This document shows positions 6,692 through 14,664 of a stretch of 64,000 bases of DNA, in pieces. This DNA is from Hymenobacter perfusus (GTDB taxonomy: Bacteria > Bacteroidota > Bacteroidia > Cytophagales > Hymenobacteraceae). The notes beneath the pieces were generated by a model. That model did no database searches. It was not told the origin of the DNA and was given only the letters and a program-made list of their open reading frames with translations. Positions within the stretch are counted from its first letter, which is position 1. Each line of letters opens with the position of its first letter. Made by a program: the position numbers and the translations under genes. The DNA lies in contig NZ_RWIU01000001.1 in assembly GCF_003944765.1 (NCBI RefSeq), positions 62,001-126,000 on the forward strand. Direction: 5' to 3'.

Positions 6692-8665
6692 ATGTTTACA
6701 CTATCTACTCGCCGCGGCGGTCTGCTGCTGGGTGCACTGGGTTTGTTGGGTTTATCTTCCGCTTCGGCCCAAACGGTTTATGGGCTGTCCAGCACCAGCT
6801 CCCCCGCCGTAGTTAATCTGGTTTCGTTTAACGCGGCTGCCCCTAGCAACCTTGCCTCGTCGGTGGCTATTACTGGCTTCACGGCAGGTCAGGCCATTGT
6901 TGGCATTGACTTCCGGCCGAATACGGGTGAGTTGTTTGCTTTAGGCTACAACCCCACCGGCACGCAGGCCCAGCTGTACACCATCAACCGTACCACCGGC
7001 GCAGTTACAGCCGTGGGCAACGCGCTGACCCTAGATTTGGGCACTAACATTCTGCGTATCGGGTTCGACTTTAACCCCACCGTGGATCGTATCCGGGTGA
7101 CTGGGGGAAACCGGGCTAACTTTCGCCTGAACCCCAACAACGGCGCGCTGGCTTTCACCGACGGCACCCTGACCTACGCCCCCACCGATGCCAACGCGGC
7201 CCAGATACCCGGCGTAGGCTCCTCGGCTTATACCAACAGCTTCATTGGTGCCACCAGCACCACGCTCTACAACCTGGACGAAGCCAACAACCGCCTGGTA
7301 AGCCAAAGCCCGCCGAATGATGGGACGCTGAACACCCTTGGTACGCTAAGCATACCCATCAACAGCCAGAGCCAGCTTCAGGCTACTGATCTGGACATCT
7401 ATTTCAATGCTACCACCGGCACGAATACGGCTTATTTGTCAGTGGCTACTGCATCCAGCCTTACTACGCTCTACACCATCAACCTCGCAAACGGTGCTAC
7501 GACCCAGGTAGGCGACATTGGTGTAGGCTCTTTTGTGGCCATAACTGATATTGCCTTTGCCATTGACCGCCCGGCTACGCTGCCGGCCGTTACGGGCCAA
7601 CTAGCCTACGCGCTGGCCGGCACCAACCTACTCACCTTCGATACCAACTCCCCCGGCACCATTCGTACTTCGGTGGGCCTAACAGGCGTGGCGACTACGC
7701 AAACCGTGGTGGGCATGGACGTACGGCCGCTGAATGGTGCGCTGTACGCGCTGGGCTACAACGCCACGGCCCAGACCGGCCAGCTCTATACCATTAACGC
7801 CACTACCGGCGTGGCCACGGCCATCAGCAGCTCACTGAGCCTGCCACTGGGCACGGGCAGCATCGGGTTTGATTTCAACCCAACGGTGGACCGCATCCGG
7901 ATAGTGGGTGCGAACCGCGCCAACTTCCGCATCAACCCCAACGATGGCACGGCCGCTCCCACGGTGGATGGCACCATCACCTACGCCACCACCGATGCTA
8001 ATGCCGCCGCTACCCCGGCCCTGGGCTCGGTAGCGTACACCAACAGCTTCCCCGGCGGCGCCGACGCGGCCCGTACCACTACTCTGTTCGGCTACGATGA
8101 AGCCCTGAACGTTCTCGTGCGCCAAGACCCGCCTAATGCAGGTACGCTCAACACCATCGGCGCTTCGGGCGTGACGGTAACGGCCGGCCCGAACGTGGAC
8201 ATTGATATTTTCAGCCCCGCCGCCGGCACCAACACAGCGTATCTGGTAGCTGCTTCGGGTACTTCGGCCAACTCCAGCCTATACTCCCTGAACCTGACTA
8301 CCGGGGCCGCCACCGCGCCGGTCCTGATTGGCAACGGCATTGCCGTGCGCGACCTTGCCGTGGCCCCGGCTACCGGCGTGACCACCGGCGTCCGTCAGCC
8401 CGACGTGGCCACCGGTTTCAGCCTCTATCCGAACCCGGTAACCGACGCTGCCCGGGTAACCTTCCGCCTGCCCCGCGCCGGACAAGCCGAACTCATCCTG
8501 ACTGATGCGCTGGGCCGTACCGTGGAGCGGAAAGCTACCGGCAGCCTCACCGCTGGCTCGCACACGCTCGACTGGCAGCCAGCCAACCGCCGGGCCGGCG
8601 TGTATTTCCTGCGCCTGACGGTAGATGGAGAGTCGGCTGGGACGCAGCGGGTGCTGGTGCAATAG
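6692..8665 (+). CDS. Secreted DUF4394 protein with two tandem domains and T9SS tail
   Basis: The 657-residue product starts with a signal peptide ending in SSASAQ (residue 27). Two DUF4394 domains follow, of about 275 residues each. Each contains the same set of phrases: VGIDFRPNTGELFALGYN and VGMDVRPLNGALYALGYN, then FDFNPTVDRIR followed by NRAN-F-R-NPN, then a YTNSF block, then PPN-GTLNT. The last 85 residues are a T9SS sorting domain (FSLYPNPVTDAARVTF, then AGVYFLRLTVDGES). DUF4394 is a beta-propeller-like secreted domain without an agreed function. The near-perfect repetition of motifs shows internal duplication of the domain. The gene stands alone and is closed by a strong hairpin. Confidence 0.93.
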   Translation: MFTLSTRRGGLLLGALGLLGLSSASAQTVYGLSSTSSPAVVNLVSFNAAAPSNLASSVAITGFTAGQAIVGIDFRPNTGELFALGYNPTGTQAQLYTINRTTGAVTAVGNALTLDLGTNILRIGFDFNPTVDRIRVTGGNRANFRLNPNNGALAFTDGTLTYAPTDANAAQIPGVGSSAYTNSFIGATSTTLYNLDEANNRLVSQSPPNDGTLNTLGTLSIPINSQSQLQATDLDIYFNATTGTNTAYLSVATASSLTTLYTINLANGATTQVGDIGVGSFVAITDIAFAIDRPATLPAVTGQLAYALAGTNLLTFDTNSPGTIRTSVGLTGVATTQTVVGMDVRPLNGALYALGYNATAQTGQLYTINATTGVATAISSSLSLPLGTGSIGFDFNPTVDRIRIVGANRANFRINPNDGTAAPTVDGTITYATTDANAAATPALGSVAYTNSFPGGADAARTTTLFGYDEALNVLVRQDPPNAGTLNTIGASGVTVTAGPNVDIDIFSPAAGTNTAYLVAASGTSANSSLYSLNLTTGAATAPVLIGNGIAVRDLAVAPATGVTTGVRQPDVATGFSLYPNPVTDAARVTFRLPRAGQAELILTDALGRTVERKATGSLTAGSHTLDWQPANRRAGVYFLRLTVDGESAGTQRVLVQ

Positions 8666-8691
8666 CCCACTGTCTGCCCCAAGCTGAAGTA

Positions 8692-8736
8692 AACGAGCCG
8701 TCCTGTCTTCAAAGACAGGACGGCTCGTTCGTTTTA
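8692..8736 (+). terminator. Strong intrinsic terminator after the DUF4394 gene
   Basis: Eighteen bases at 8692-8709 (AACGAGCCGTCCTGTCTT) pair perfectly with 8712-8729 across a 2-base loop, followed by CGTTTT. It begins 27 bases after the stop codon. Confidence 0.9.
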
Positions 8737-8854
8737 TTCCGAAGCCGAAAGAGGCCGGCCGGACCGAAAGCATATTAACTATTCGTTACTTCTAGCTGAC
8801 GCACATTATGTTTTTTCTATATTGGCGGTTCCTTTCATCCACAAACTTCCTTAT

Positions 8855-9274
8855 ATGGAACCTATTAACGCCCCATTCAACTCATCCAATACCAGTACTC
8901 TGGTACCAGTTAGTAAGGGCACCCGCTTTATCAATGCCTTAGTAGATGGCATCCTACTCGGGATTGTCAGCAACATCATTTCTTACACTGTACTGCGGGG
9001 CATGAACTCCGGGGTTGGCCTGAGCTTTCTGGTAAGCTTGGTATTGCAGTTTTTCTACTACTATATGCAGGAGAAAAGCAATGGCCTTACTATCGGCAAG
9101 CGCCTCACCGGCACAAAGGCCGTTATGGCCGATGGCTCGCCTCTGACGGATGAAGCCGCCCGCGCCCGGAGCCTGTGGCGGCTCATTCCGCTGTTGGATG
9201 CGCTGTCGTTTCTGTTTAGCGACCTAGGCTGGCACGACAAGTACAGCAATACCCGCGTAGTATCAGCGAAATAA
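8855..9274 (+). CDS. Small RDD-family membrane protein
   Basis: The 139-residue protein matches the RDD family: an Arg-rich first helix (GTRFINALVDGILLGI, where the usual Arg-Asp-Asp spacing appears as R...D), a second membrane segment (GLSFLVSLVLQFFYYY) and the TIGKRLTGTKAV block that follows the second helix in this family. RDD proteins are small inner-membrane proteins of poorly defined function, some linked to ion transport. I use ATG 8855; an upstream TTG at 8822 adds only 11 residues. The gene is convergent with a second, larger RDD gene at 9358, and the gap between them is a perfect 73-bp palindrome. Confidence 0.85.
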   Translation: MEPINAPFNSSNTSTLVPVSKGTRFINALVDGILLGIVSNIISYTVLRGMNSGVGLSFLVSLVLQFFYYYMQEKSNGLTIGKRLTGTKAVMADGSPLTDEAARARSLWRLIPLLDALSFLFSDLGWHDKYSNTRVVSAK

Positions 9275-9347
9275 GCACCTCTCTGCTCCATAAAAAAAGG
9301 CCCGCTCTATAATAGAGCGGGCCTTTTTTTATGGAGCAGAGAGGTGC
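9275..9347. terminator. Perfect 73-bp palindrome, bidirectional terminator
   Basis: Thirty-six bases (9275-9310) are followed by a single A (9311) and their exact complement (9312-9347). The centre contains AAAAAAAGGCCCGCTCTAT and its mirror GGGCCTTTTTTT, a classical intrinsic terminator in both directions. The outer 16 bases on each side (GCACCTCTCTGCTCCA) extend the match well beyond what termination needs. It fills the space between the convergent RDD genes. Confidence 0.93.
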
Positions 9348-9357
9348 ACCTCAGCAG

Positions 9358-10095
9358 CTAGGCGTGGGGACTTTCCTGGGCAGCTAAGTGGGAATGGTCG
9401 CGCAGTATGGTGCGCAGGAACGCCTCATCCGGTAGGTCAGTACGGATGTCGGTCAGGTCTTTTACTTTAGTGGCCAATTCGTGGAGTAGCACATAGTTTT
9501 CACCGGCCAAGCCCTTTTGCAACAGCTGGCGAATAGTGGCCACGTCGTGGTCAGCGAGGCGGGCGGCGGCGGGAAATACAACTACGTAGCCAGCTTCCGT
9601 GAAGGCCGGTGCCAGCGCCCCAGCCGCTTGCCGAGGCCGCGTGCTAACTACCGAAGTGCCCGCCGCAATGTCCCCAATGCGCTGTCCTTTGCCATTCATC
9701 AGGACGACTACCAGCGCAATGAGGCCACCCATAAACGCCGTATCCACGAGGCGCAAAATCCAGCGGAGCAGGTAGTCGCCGAAGCGGGGCGTGGTACCGT
9801 CAAGGCGGATTACCTTGATATCCCGGGCCTTTTTCCCAATGCTCTGGCCGTTAAAGAATATCTCGCAGATAAGGTGATAGAACAAAGCGGGCAATACTAT
9901 CAGGATAATGCCGACCACGGCTAACACGCTTTCGTTGTTAGTCATACCCAGCGCGCTGGCCAACAGTACCCAGGCAATGGCCCAGGCGAAGATGACTACG
10001 TTATCAATGATGGTGGCCAACACCCGGTCACCGGCACTGGCTACCTCGTACTCAAGCGTAACGTTTTGCGTGGTCTGGACGCGGATAGTACTCAT
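9358..10095 (-). CDS. RDD-family membrane protein
   Basis: This 245-residue protein is a typical RDD protein with a C-terminal extension. After a short strand (STIRVQTTQNVTLEYEVA) comes the first RDD helix (SAGDRVLATIIDNVVIFAWA), a second helix (VVGIILIVLPALFYHLICEI), the GQSIGKKARDIKVIRLDG block, and a third helix (GGLIALVVVLMNGKGQRIGD). Residues from about 160 on are soluble and charged. The start is ATG 10095; a longer version from 10128 is less likely because it adds hydrophobic non-conserved sequence. It is divergent from the SpoIIM-like gene, and this RDD-SpoIIM adjacency is typical of the MoxR/DUF58 clusters seen in many bacteria, which ties it to the genes at 10262-17232. Confidence 0.88.
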   Translation of the reverse strand: MSTIRVQTTQNVTLEYEVASAGDRVLATIIDNVVIFAWAIAWVLLASALGMTNNESVLAVVGIILIVLPALFYHLICEIFFNGQSIGKKARDIKVIRLDGTTPRFGDYLLRWILRLVDTAFMGGLIALVVVLMNGKGQRIGDIAAGTSVVSTRPRQAAGALAPAFTEAGYVVVFPAAARLADHDVATIRQLLQKGLAGENYVLLHELATKVKDLTDIRTDLPDEAFLRTILRDHSHLAAQESPHA

Positions 10096-10261
10096 CTGGG
10101 TAAAATAAAAGAAGACAAGGAAATACACCGTAGCCTGCGAATTTTTACCAATCTTCGCGGGTCGGGAATGTTGCGCAAAGTACAGCTTGAGCTGCTAACT
10201 TCGGTGCATCCTCTTTGAATATATCCTGCGGGTTCCGGGGCCCTGTTTTGCCCGATATTTT

Positions 10262-11227
10262 ATGCGTGAAGCCGTATTTCTGCGTCAAAACCAAGCCCGC
10301 TGGAAGCAATATGAGCAGCGCGCCGCTAACCCGGAGGATCTGGCGGTCCGCTTCGTGGCCCTCACCGATGATCTGGCCTATGCCCAGACGTTCTATCCCG
10401 GCTCCCCCACCACGCGCTACCTCAACGACCTGACGGCCCGGCAACACCAGACGCTTTACAAGAACAAAACCGAATCGACAGGCCGATTCGTGGATTTCTG
10501 GCGGCAGGAATTACCGTTGCTGGTTGCCCGCCACCACCGCACGCTGGCCGTGGCGCTGGGCCTGTTTCTGCTATTCACCTTTATCGGAGCCCTTTCGGCG
10601 GCTTACGATGAAAGCTTTGTGCGGGTAGTGCTGGGCGACGCCTACGTAAATCGCACCCTCGAAAACATTGAGCGGGGCGACCCAATGGCCGTGTACAAGG
10701 GCATGAGCGAAACGCCCATGTTTTTGGCCATCACGCTCAATAACATTTATGTGGCTCTGCTGGCCTACGCACTGGGCGCCACGCTGGGGTTGGGCACCGT
10801 GTGGGCCCTGTTCCGCAATGGCGTAATGCTAGGCTCTTTCCAGTATTTCTTCTACCAGAAAGGTGTGCTGCTGCCGTCTGTACTCACCATCTGGATTCAC
10901 GGAACCCTCGAAATATCGGCCATTGTGCTGGCGGGCGGTGCGGGCCTGGTGATGGCAAGGGGCATGCTTTTTCCCGGTACTTACTCCCGCGCCGACTCGT
11001 TCCGCCAAGCCGCCCGCGACGGCCTCAAGCTGGCCATTGGGTTAGTTCCCATTTTCATCATGGCCGGGTTTCTGGAAGGCTTCGTAACGCGCCACACCGA
11101 AATGCCGCTGTTCCTGAGCCTGCTGATTATTGGCAGTTCAGCGGCATTTATCATCTGGTATTTTGTCGTGTATCCGCGCCGGCTGGCTGCCCGCGTACCT
11201 CACCTTCCACTTCCCGCGCTTTCGTAA
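10262..11227 (+). CDS. Stage II sporulation protein M (SpoIIM/DUF95) family membrane protein
   Basis: The 321-residue protein has a soluble N-terminal helical part (residues 1-90), then a membrane domain with about five to six segments: ALGLFLLFTFIGALSAA (near 95), ITLNNIYVALLAYALGATLG (near 160), SVLTIWIHGTLEISAIVLAGG (near 205), LAIGLVPIFIMAGFLEGF (near 260) and LLIIGSSAAFIIWYFVV. The IHGTLEI motif and FRNGVMLG are characteristic of the SpoIIM/DUF95 family. In Bacillus SpoIIM works in septal membrane remodelling with SpoIID/P; this organism shows no other sporulation gene here, and non-sporulating Bacteroidota carry the family next to RDD and MoxR genes. The next gene begins 11 bases after its stop, so they are cotranscribed. 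Confidence 0.9.
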   Translation: MREAVFLRQNQARWKQYEQRAANPEDLAVRFVALTDDLAYAQTFYPGSPTTRYLNDLTARQHQTLYKNKTESTGRFVDFWRQELPLLVARHHRTLAVALGLFLLFTFIGALSAAYDESFVRVVLGDAYVNRTLENIERGDPMAVYKGMSETPMFLAITLNNIYVALLAYALGATLGLGTVWALFRNGVMLGSFQYFFYQKGVLLPSVLTIWIHGTLEISAIVLAGGAGLVMARGMLFPGTYSRADSFRQAARDGLKLAIGLVPIFIMAGFLEGFVTRHTEMPLFLSLLIIGSSAAFIIWYFVVYPRRLAARVPHLPLPALS

Positions 11228-11237
11228 TCTCAGAGCT

Positions 11238-12143
11238 ATGCAACAAAAATTTACTCAAGAGGCTGATTTTCGGCAGGAACGGGACTTTGGTCAGAAGATA
11301 ACGGCTACGTTCGAATTTCTCGGGGCGCACTGGCGGCCGCTGGGTAAGTGCGTTATGTACTTTGTGGTACCCGTAGCCTTACTGGCGGGCTTGGGCCTGG
11401 GTATTACCAATAACTACACCTACAACACCATGGACGGAGCACTTTCCGGTTCTGCCGTTCAAAGATTTGATAACCCTTTGGCCGGAATTGGACTGGTAGG
11501 AATGCTGTTAAGTTACGCGTTGCTGGCCGCTACTGTGTATGGGTACATCCGGCTGCGCATGGAACAGCCCGCCCACGAGCCGGTGACGCCACAGCAGGTG
11601 GGCCGCATAGTAGCTCGCCGTTTCCCGATGCTGCTGCTGGGGGCGCTAGCCGCCATTATCATCTCAATGCTGGGCACATTTTTACTCATCATCCCCGGTA
11701 TCTATCTCTCGGTGGCCCTGAGCCTGATCTGGACAACGCAGGTGTTTGAGGACGCCGGCGTGGGTACCGGTATTAGCCGCAGTATGCACCTGCTAAAAGG
11801 CCACTGGTGGAGCATGCTGGGCCTGTCCATTGTCATGTCTATTATTGTAAGTATGCTGGGCATGGTGTTCTCGATAACCCAGATTTTTGCCGTGATAGGA
11901 AAATTACTGCACTGGCCTTTTTTGTCTTCCGATGTGCTGATGGTGGGTAGCAGTATTATCTCCTCGGTAGGTAGCATACTACTCTACTCGCTACTCATGG
12001 TAGCATACGCCTTTCAATACTTCAATCTGGTGGAGAAAAAGGAGGGCTTGGGCATGCGCAACATAATCGCCTCCCTGGGCTCTACGGCCGCACCCACGGT
12101 GCAAAATGCCAGTTTCCGGCCCGATGACGAGGGCGAGTACTAG
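11238..12143 (+). CDS. Polytopic membrane protein (GPDP-membrane-domain-like)
   Basis: The 301-residue protein has about six predicted membrane segments, including YFVVPVALLAGLGLGI, IGLVGMLLSYALLAATVYGYI, LLLGALAAIIISMLGTFLL, MLGLSIVMSIIVSMLG and SSVGSILLYSLLMVAYAFQYF. The segment IPGIYLSVALSLIWTTQVFED followed by GISRSMHLLKGHWW is the pattern of the membrane domain found at the N-terminus of some glycerophosphodiester phosphodiesterases and in stand-alone proteins of the RDD/SpoIIM/MoxR clusters. No phosphodiesterase domain is present. I chose ATG 11238, 11 bases after the SpoIIM stop; starting at 11130 would overlap SpoIIM by 98 bases. Its role is unknown, presumably structural in the envelope complex. 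Confidence 0.82.
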   Translation: MQQKFTQEADFRQERDFGQKITATFEFLGAHWRPLGKCVMYFVVPVALLAGLGLGITNNYTYNTMDGALSGSAVQRFDNPLAGIGLVGMLLSYALLAATVYGYIRLRMEQPAHEPVTPQQVGRIVARRFPMLLLGALAAIIISMLGTFLLIIPGIYLSVALSLIWTTQVFEDAGVGTGISRSMHLLKGHWWSMLGLSIVMSIIVSMLGMVFSITQIFAVIGKLLHWPFLSSDVLMVGSSIISSVGSILLYSLLMVAYAFQYFNLVEKKEGLGMRNIIASLGSTAAPTVQNASFRPDDEGEY

Positions 12144-12230
12144 CCACTAGCTACCTATCGTTGGATAGAAGTCTAGGTTCATTCATTCAAGGCTGACTCC
12201 GGCAGTCCTCTTCTTTTCGCTATTCAGTAC

Positions 12231-13031
12231 GTGTCGTTGGCTTCTCTTTTTTCCATCGGATTACGCAGCTGGACCGGCCGCCTGCCGGTCCGGCTGCTGG
12301 TACTAATGTTGCTGCTGACCAGACCAGCAGCCGCAGCGGTTGCGCCCGACAGTACCACGCAAGCGACCATCCGCGTGCTTCCTGCCGATAACAACCCGGC
12401 CCTGCGCCTGCGCCAACCCGACGCGGAACGCCTACGGGAGCTACGCGGCCAACGTGACTTCCGCTACGTGGAGGTAAAAAGTGAACTGAGCGCCTGGGAC
12501 ATGCTCTGGCTACGCTTCTGGCGCTGGCTAGCCGAACTGCTGGCTACACCTTCGGGCAAATTTATCTGGCAATATGGCATTTACGCCTTTCTGGTAGTGG
12601 CGCTGGTGTTTGTGGTGCTCAAGCTGATGCAGGTGGACCTGACCCGCGCCTTTGGACGCGCCCCGCGCCGCGCCGCCTTGAGCTATGACGCCGAAACCGA
12701 AGACCTACATGCCCTCGACCTCGATGTGCTACTGACGCAGGCCGAAGAAGCACGGAATTACCGCTTGGCTGTGCGCCTGGGCTATTTGCGGGTGTTGAGG
12801 CAGCTTTCTGACAAAGGACTTATTAAGTGGCAGCCCGACAAAACCAATCATGACTACCTCTACGAATTGCCCACTGGCCCCTTGCCTGAATCCTTCCGGG
12901 AACTGACACGCCAGTTTGAGTACGTGTGGTACGGGGAGCAGGATGACCTCACAGCTGACGACTACGAGCGCGCGCGCACTACCCGGCAGGCCTTTGAGCG
13001 CCGCCTCTCGTCTACCTCACAGGCTGCCTAA
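12231..13031 (+). CDS. DUF4129-containing membrane protein
   Basis: The 266-residue product has an N-terminal signal or anchor (LPVRLLVLMLLLTRPAAA, cleavage near residue 36), a short periplasmic part with FRYVEVKSELSAWDMLWLRFWRWL, one membrane helix (YGIYAFLVVALVFVVLKLM, near residue 120) and a cytoplasmic DUF4129 domain: LTQAEEARNYRLAVRLGYLRVLRQL, GLIKWQPDKTNHDYLYEL and a REL...FEYVWYGE ending. This domain occurs alone or at the C-terminus of transglutaminase-like proteins encoded beside MoxR and DUF58. The start is a GTG at 12231 (a TTG lies two codons later). The DUF4350 gene follows after 12 bases. The order DUF4129-DUF4350-MoxR-DUF58 is a recurrent one in bacteria. Confidence 0.88.
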   Translation: MSLASLFSIGLRSWTGRLPVRLLVLMLLLTRPAAAAVAPDSTTQATIRVLPADNNPALRLRQPDAERLRELRGQRDFRYVEVKSELSAWDMLWLRFWRWLAELLATPSGKFIWQYGIYAFLVVALVFVVLKLMQVDLTRAFGRAPRRAALSYDAETEDLHALDLDVLLTQAEEARNYRLAVRLGYLRVLRQLSDKGLIKWQPDKTNHDYLYELPTGPLPESFRELTRQFEYVWYGEQDDLTADDYERARTTRQAFERRLSSTSQAA

Positions 13032-13043
13032 CTACCTACTACC

Positions 13044-14510
13044 ATGACGACTTTCCGTTGGTATATGCTGGGGCTGGGACTGCTGTTTGCAGCGTATGTG
13101 GCCGTAGAGTATTACCGCCCCAAGCCGCTCGACTGGAGCCCAACGCTTCAGAATGAAGACAAAATCCCTTACGGCACTTACGTGTTGTTCGATCAGTTGC
13201 CCGGTATGCTGGGCGTACCGCGTGCCGATGTACGTACTGTGCGGGCCCCCATCTACAGCCAGATTGAAGGGGTAGATGAAGACGACCTTCCTGCCACGGC
13301 AGTTACAGACTCCGCTACCTCAGCCGCAGCGGCCGAACGTGATGAGTTGATTGAGCAACTCGACTCCGTAACGAACGGCACACCTGCTGATTCCGCTGCA
13401 ACAACCGCTGCCGGCACGCCCAAAACGCCGCCGGCCAATACCGAGCAGCCCAACGAAGGGCAGCCCACTGACAACGATGACCGGGACTATGCTGCTGGCC
13501 TTTCGGATGGCGACTACCAACCGGCTACGTACCTGTTTGTGGCTAATTCCTTCGAGCTGAGCCGCCAGGATTGTCGTTCCCTGCTGCGGCATATAGCACG
13601 GGGAAATGATGTCCTGATTGCCGCCGAAAACTTTGATTCCTTCTTTGCGGATACCGTGGGGTTTAAAACTTCCGTGTACACGCCATCCATCAAGCTGCGA
13701 AAAACCTCCGCGAAGGCCCTACTTGCCAATGACTCTGTGCGGCTGCAGTTCAGTAACCCAACATTAGCCACCAAAGCCGGAGTTCGGCTGCCGTTGTTGG
13801 CAGCCTCCAGCCGCCTGCAGGCCAAACAAAATATAGCGGACAAGGCTACTCAACTGGCCACCGATGAACAAGGCCAGCCGGTGTTGCTACGCGTACCGCA
13901 TGGCCGCGGACACCTATACCTCTGCTCAGTGCCGCTAGCGTTTTCTAACTATTATCTGCTACAGCCACGCACCAGCAACTTCGCGTTTTCGTCTCTGTCT
14001 TACCTACCCACCGGCCGCACTGTGTGGTGGGATGAGTACCAGAAGCAGGGGCGCCGGGGTGAGCAGTCATTACTACGGGTATTACTGGAACACGAGGCCT
14101 TGCGCTATGCCATGTACCTGACCCTGGCGGTAGCTATACTGTTTGTGGGCATTGAGGCCCGACGTCGGCAGCGTGTCATTCCAATATTGAAACCCCTACC
14201 AAATACGACGCTGCTTTTTACGCGTACCGTGGCGGGCCTATACCGCCAGGGGAGCAGCCACGCGCTTATTGCTGAAAAGAAAATTGGGTTGTTTCTGGAG
14301 CATCTGCGCACCCGCTACCACGAGCCTGCCCTCGACCTGACCGATGCTGACACCCGGGAGCGACTCTCCCAGAAATCCGGAGTTGCGCGACAGGAGATAG
14401 ACGCGCTGGTACGTCGTATCAATTTCCTGCTCACTGCCCCGCAAATTTCTGACACTGAACTGCTGAATTTGAACAAAGCTATTTTAGCCTTCCGGCAGAC
14501 AGCTGCCTAA
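13044..14510 (+). CDS. DUF4350-containing membrane protein
   Basis: The 488-residue protein has an N-terminal membrane helix (WYMLGLGLLFAAYVAVEYY) and then the DUF4350 region: DKIPYGTYVLFDQLPGM, a long acidic Ala/Thr/Ser/Pro insert at about residues 75-155 that looks disordered, YLFVANSFELSRQDCRSLLRHIARGNDVLIAAENF (a GATase-like or Rossmann-like fold is usual in this family), and GRGHLYLCSVPLAFSNYYLL. A second membrane helix (AMYLTLAVAILFVGIEARRR, near residue 360) leads to a C-terminal helical part. DUF4350 proteins sit with MoxR ATPases and DUF58 proteins and have no assigned activity. It follows DUF4129 within 12 bases and is followed by an A/T-rich gap of 154 bases before moxR. Confidence 0.88.
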   Translation: MTTFRWYMLGLGLLFAAYVAVEYYRPKPLDWSPTLQNEDKIPYGTYVLFDQLPGMLGVPRADVRTVRAPIYSQIEGVDEDDLPATAVTDSATSAAAAERDELIEQLDSVTNGTPADSAATTAAGTPKTPPANTEQPNEGQPTDNDDRDYAAGLSDGDYQPATYLFVANSFELSRQDCRSLLRHIARGNDVLIAAENFDSFFADTVGFKTSVYTPSIKLRKTSAKALLANDSVRLQFSNPTLATKAGVRLPLLAASSRLQAKQNIADKATQLATDEQGQPVLLRVPHGRGHLYLCSVPLAFSNYYLLQPRTSNFAFSSLSYLPTGRTVWWDEYQKQGRRGEQSLLRVLLEHEALRYAMYLTLAVAILFVGIEARRRQRVIPILKPLPNTTLLFTRTVAGLYRQGSSHALIAEKKIGLFLEHLRTRYHEPALDLTDADTRERLSQKSGVARQEIDALVRRINFLLTAPQISDTELLNLNKAILAFRQTAA

Positions 14511-14664
14511 GATTGCATTATCTCTATTAATTGAATTTAACTAATTTATAACTATTTTAATATAAGTGATTCGCTTCTTTGCAGAAATATTATGGGCCTA
14601 TAATACAGAATATCAGATATAATTATACCAATCTACTTCCACCTGTCATTTCTCCGTTCATCAT
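14511..14664 (+). promoter_or_regulatory. A/T-rich leader before the MoxR gene
   Basis: These 154 bases are strikingly rich in A and T compared with the flanking genes (for example the run TTTAACTAATTTATAACTAT). They probably hold an internal promoter for moxR and the DUF58 gene. A CTTCTTTG near 14575 is a poor match to the -7 consensus, so I cannot place the transcription start. Confidence 0.4.
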
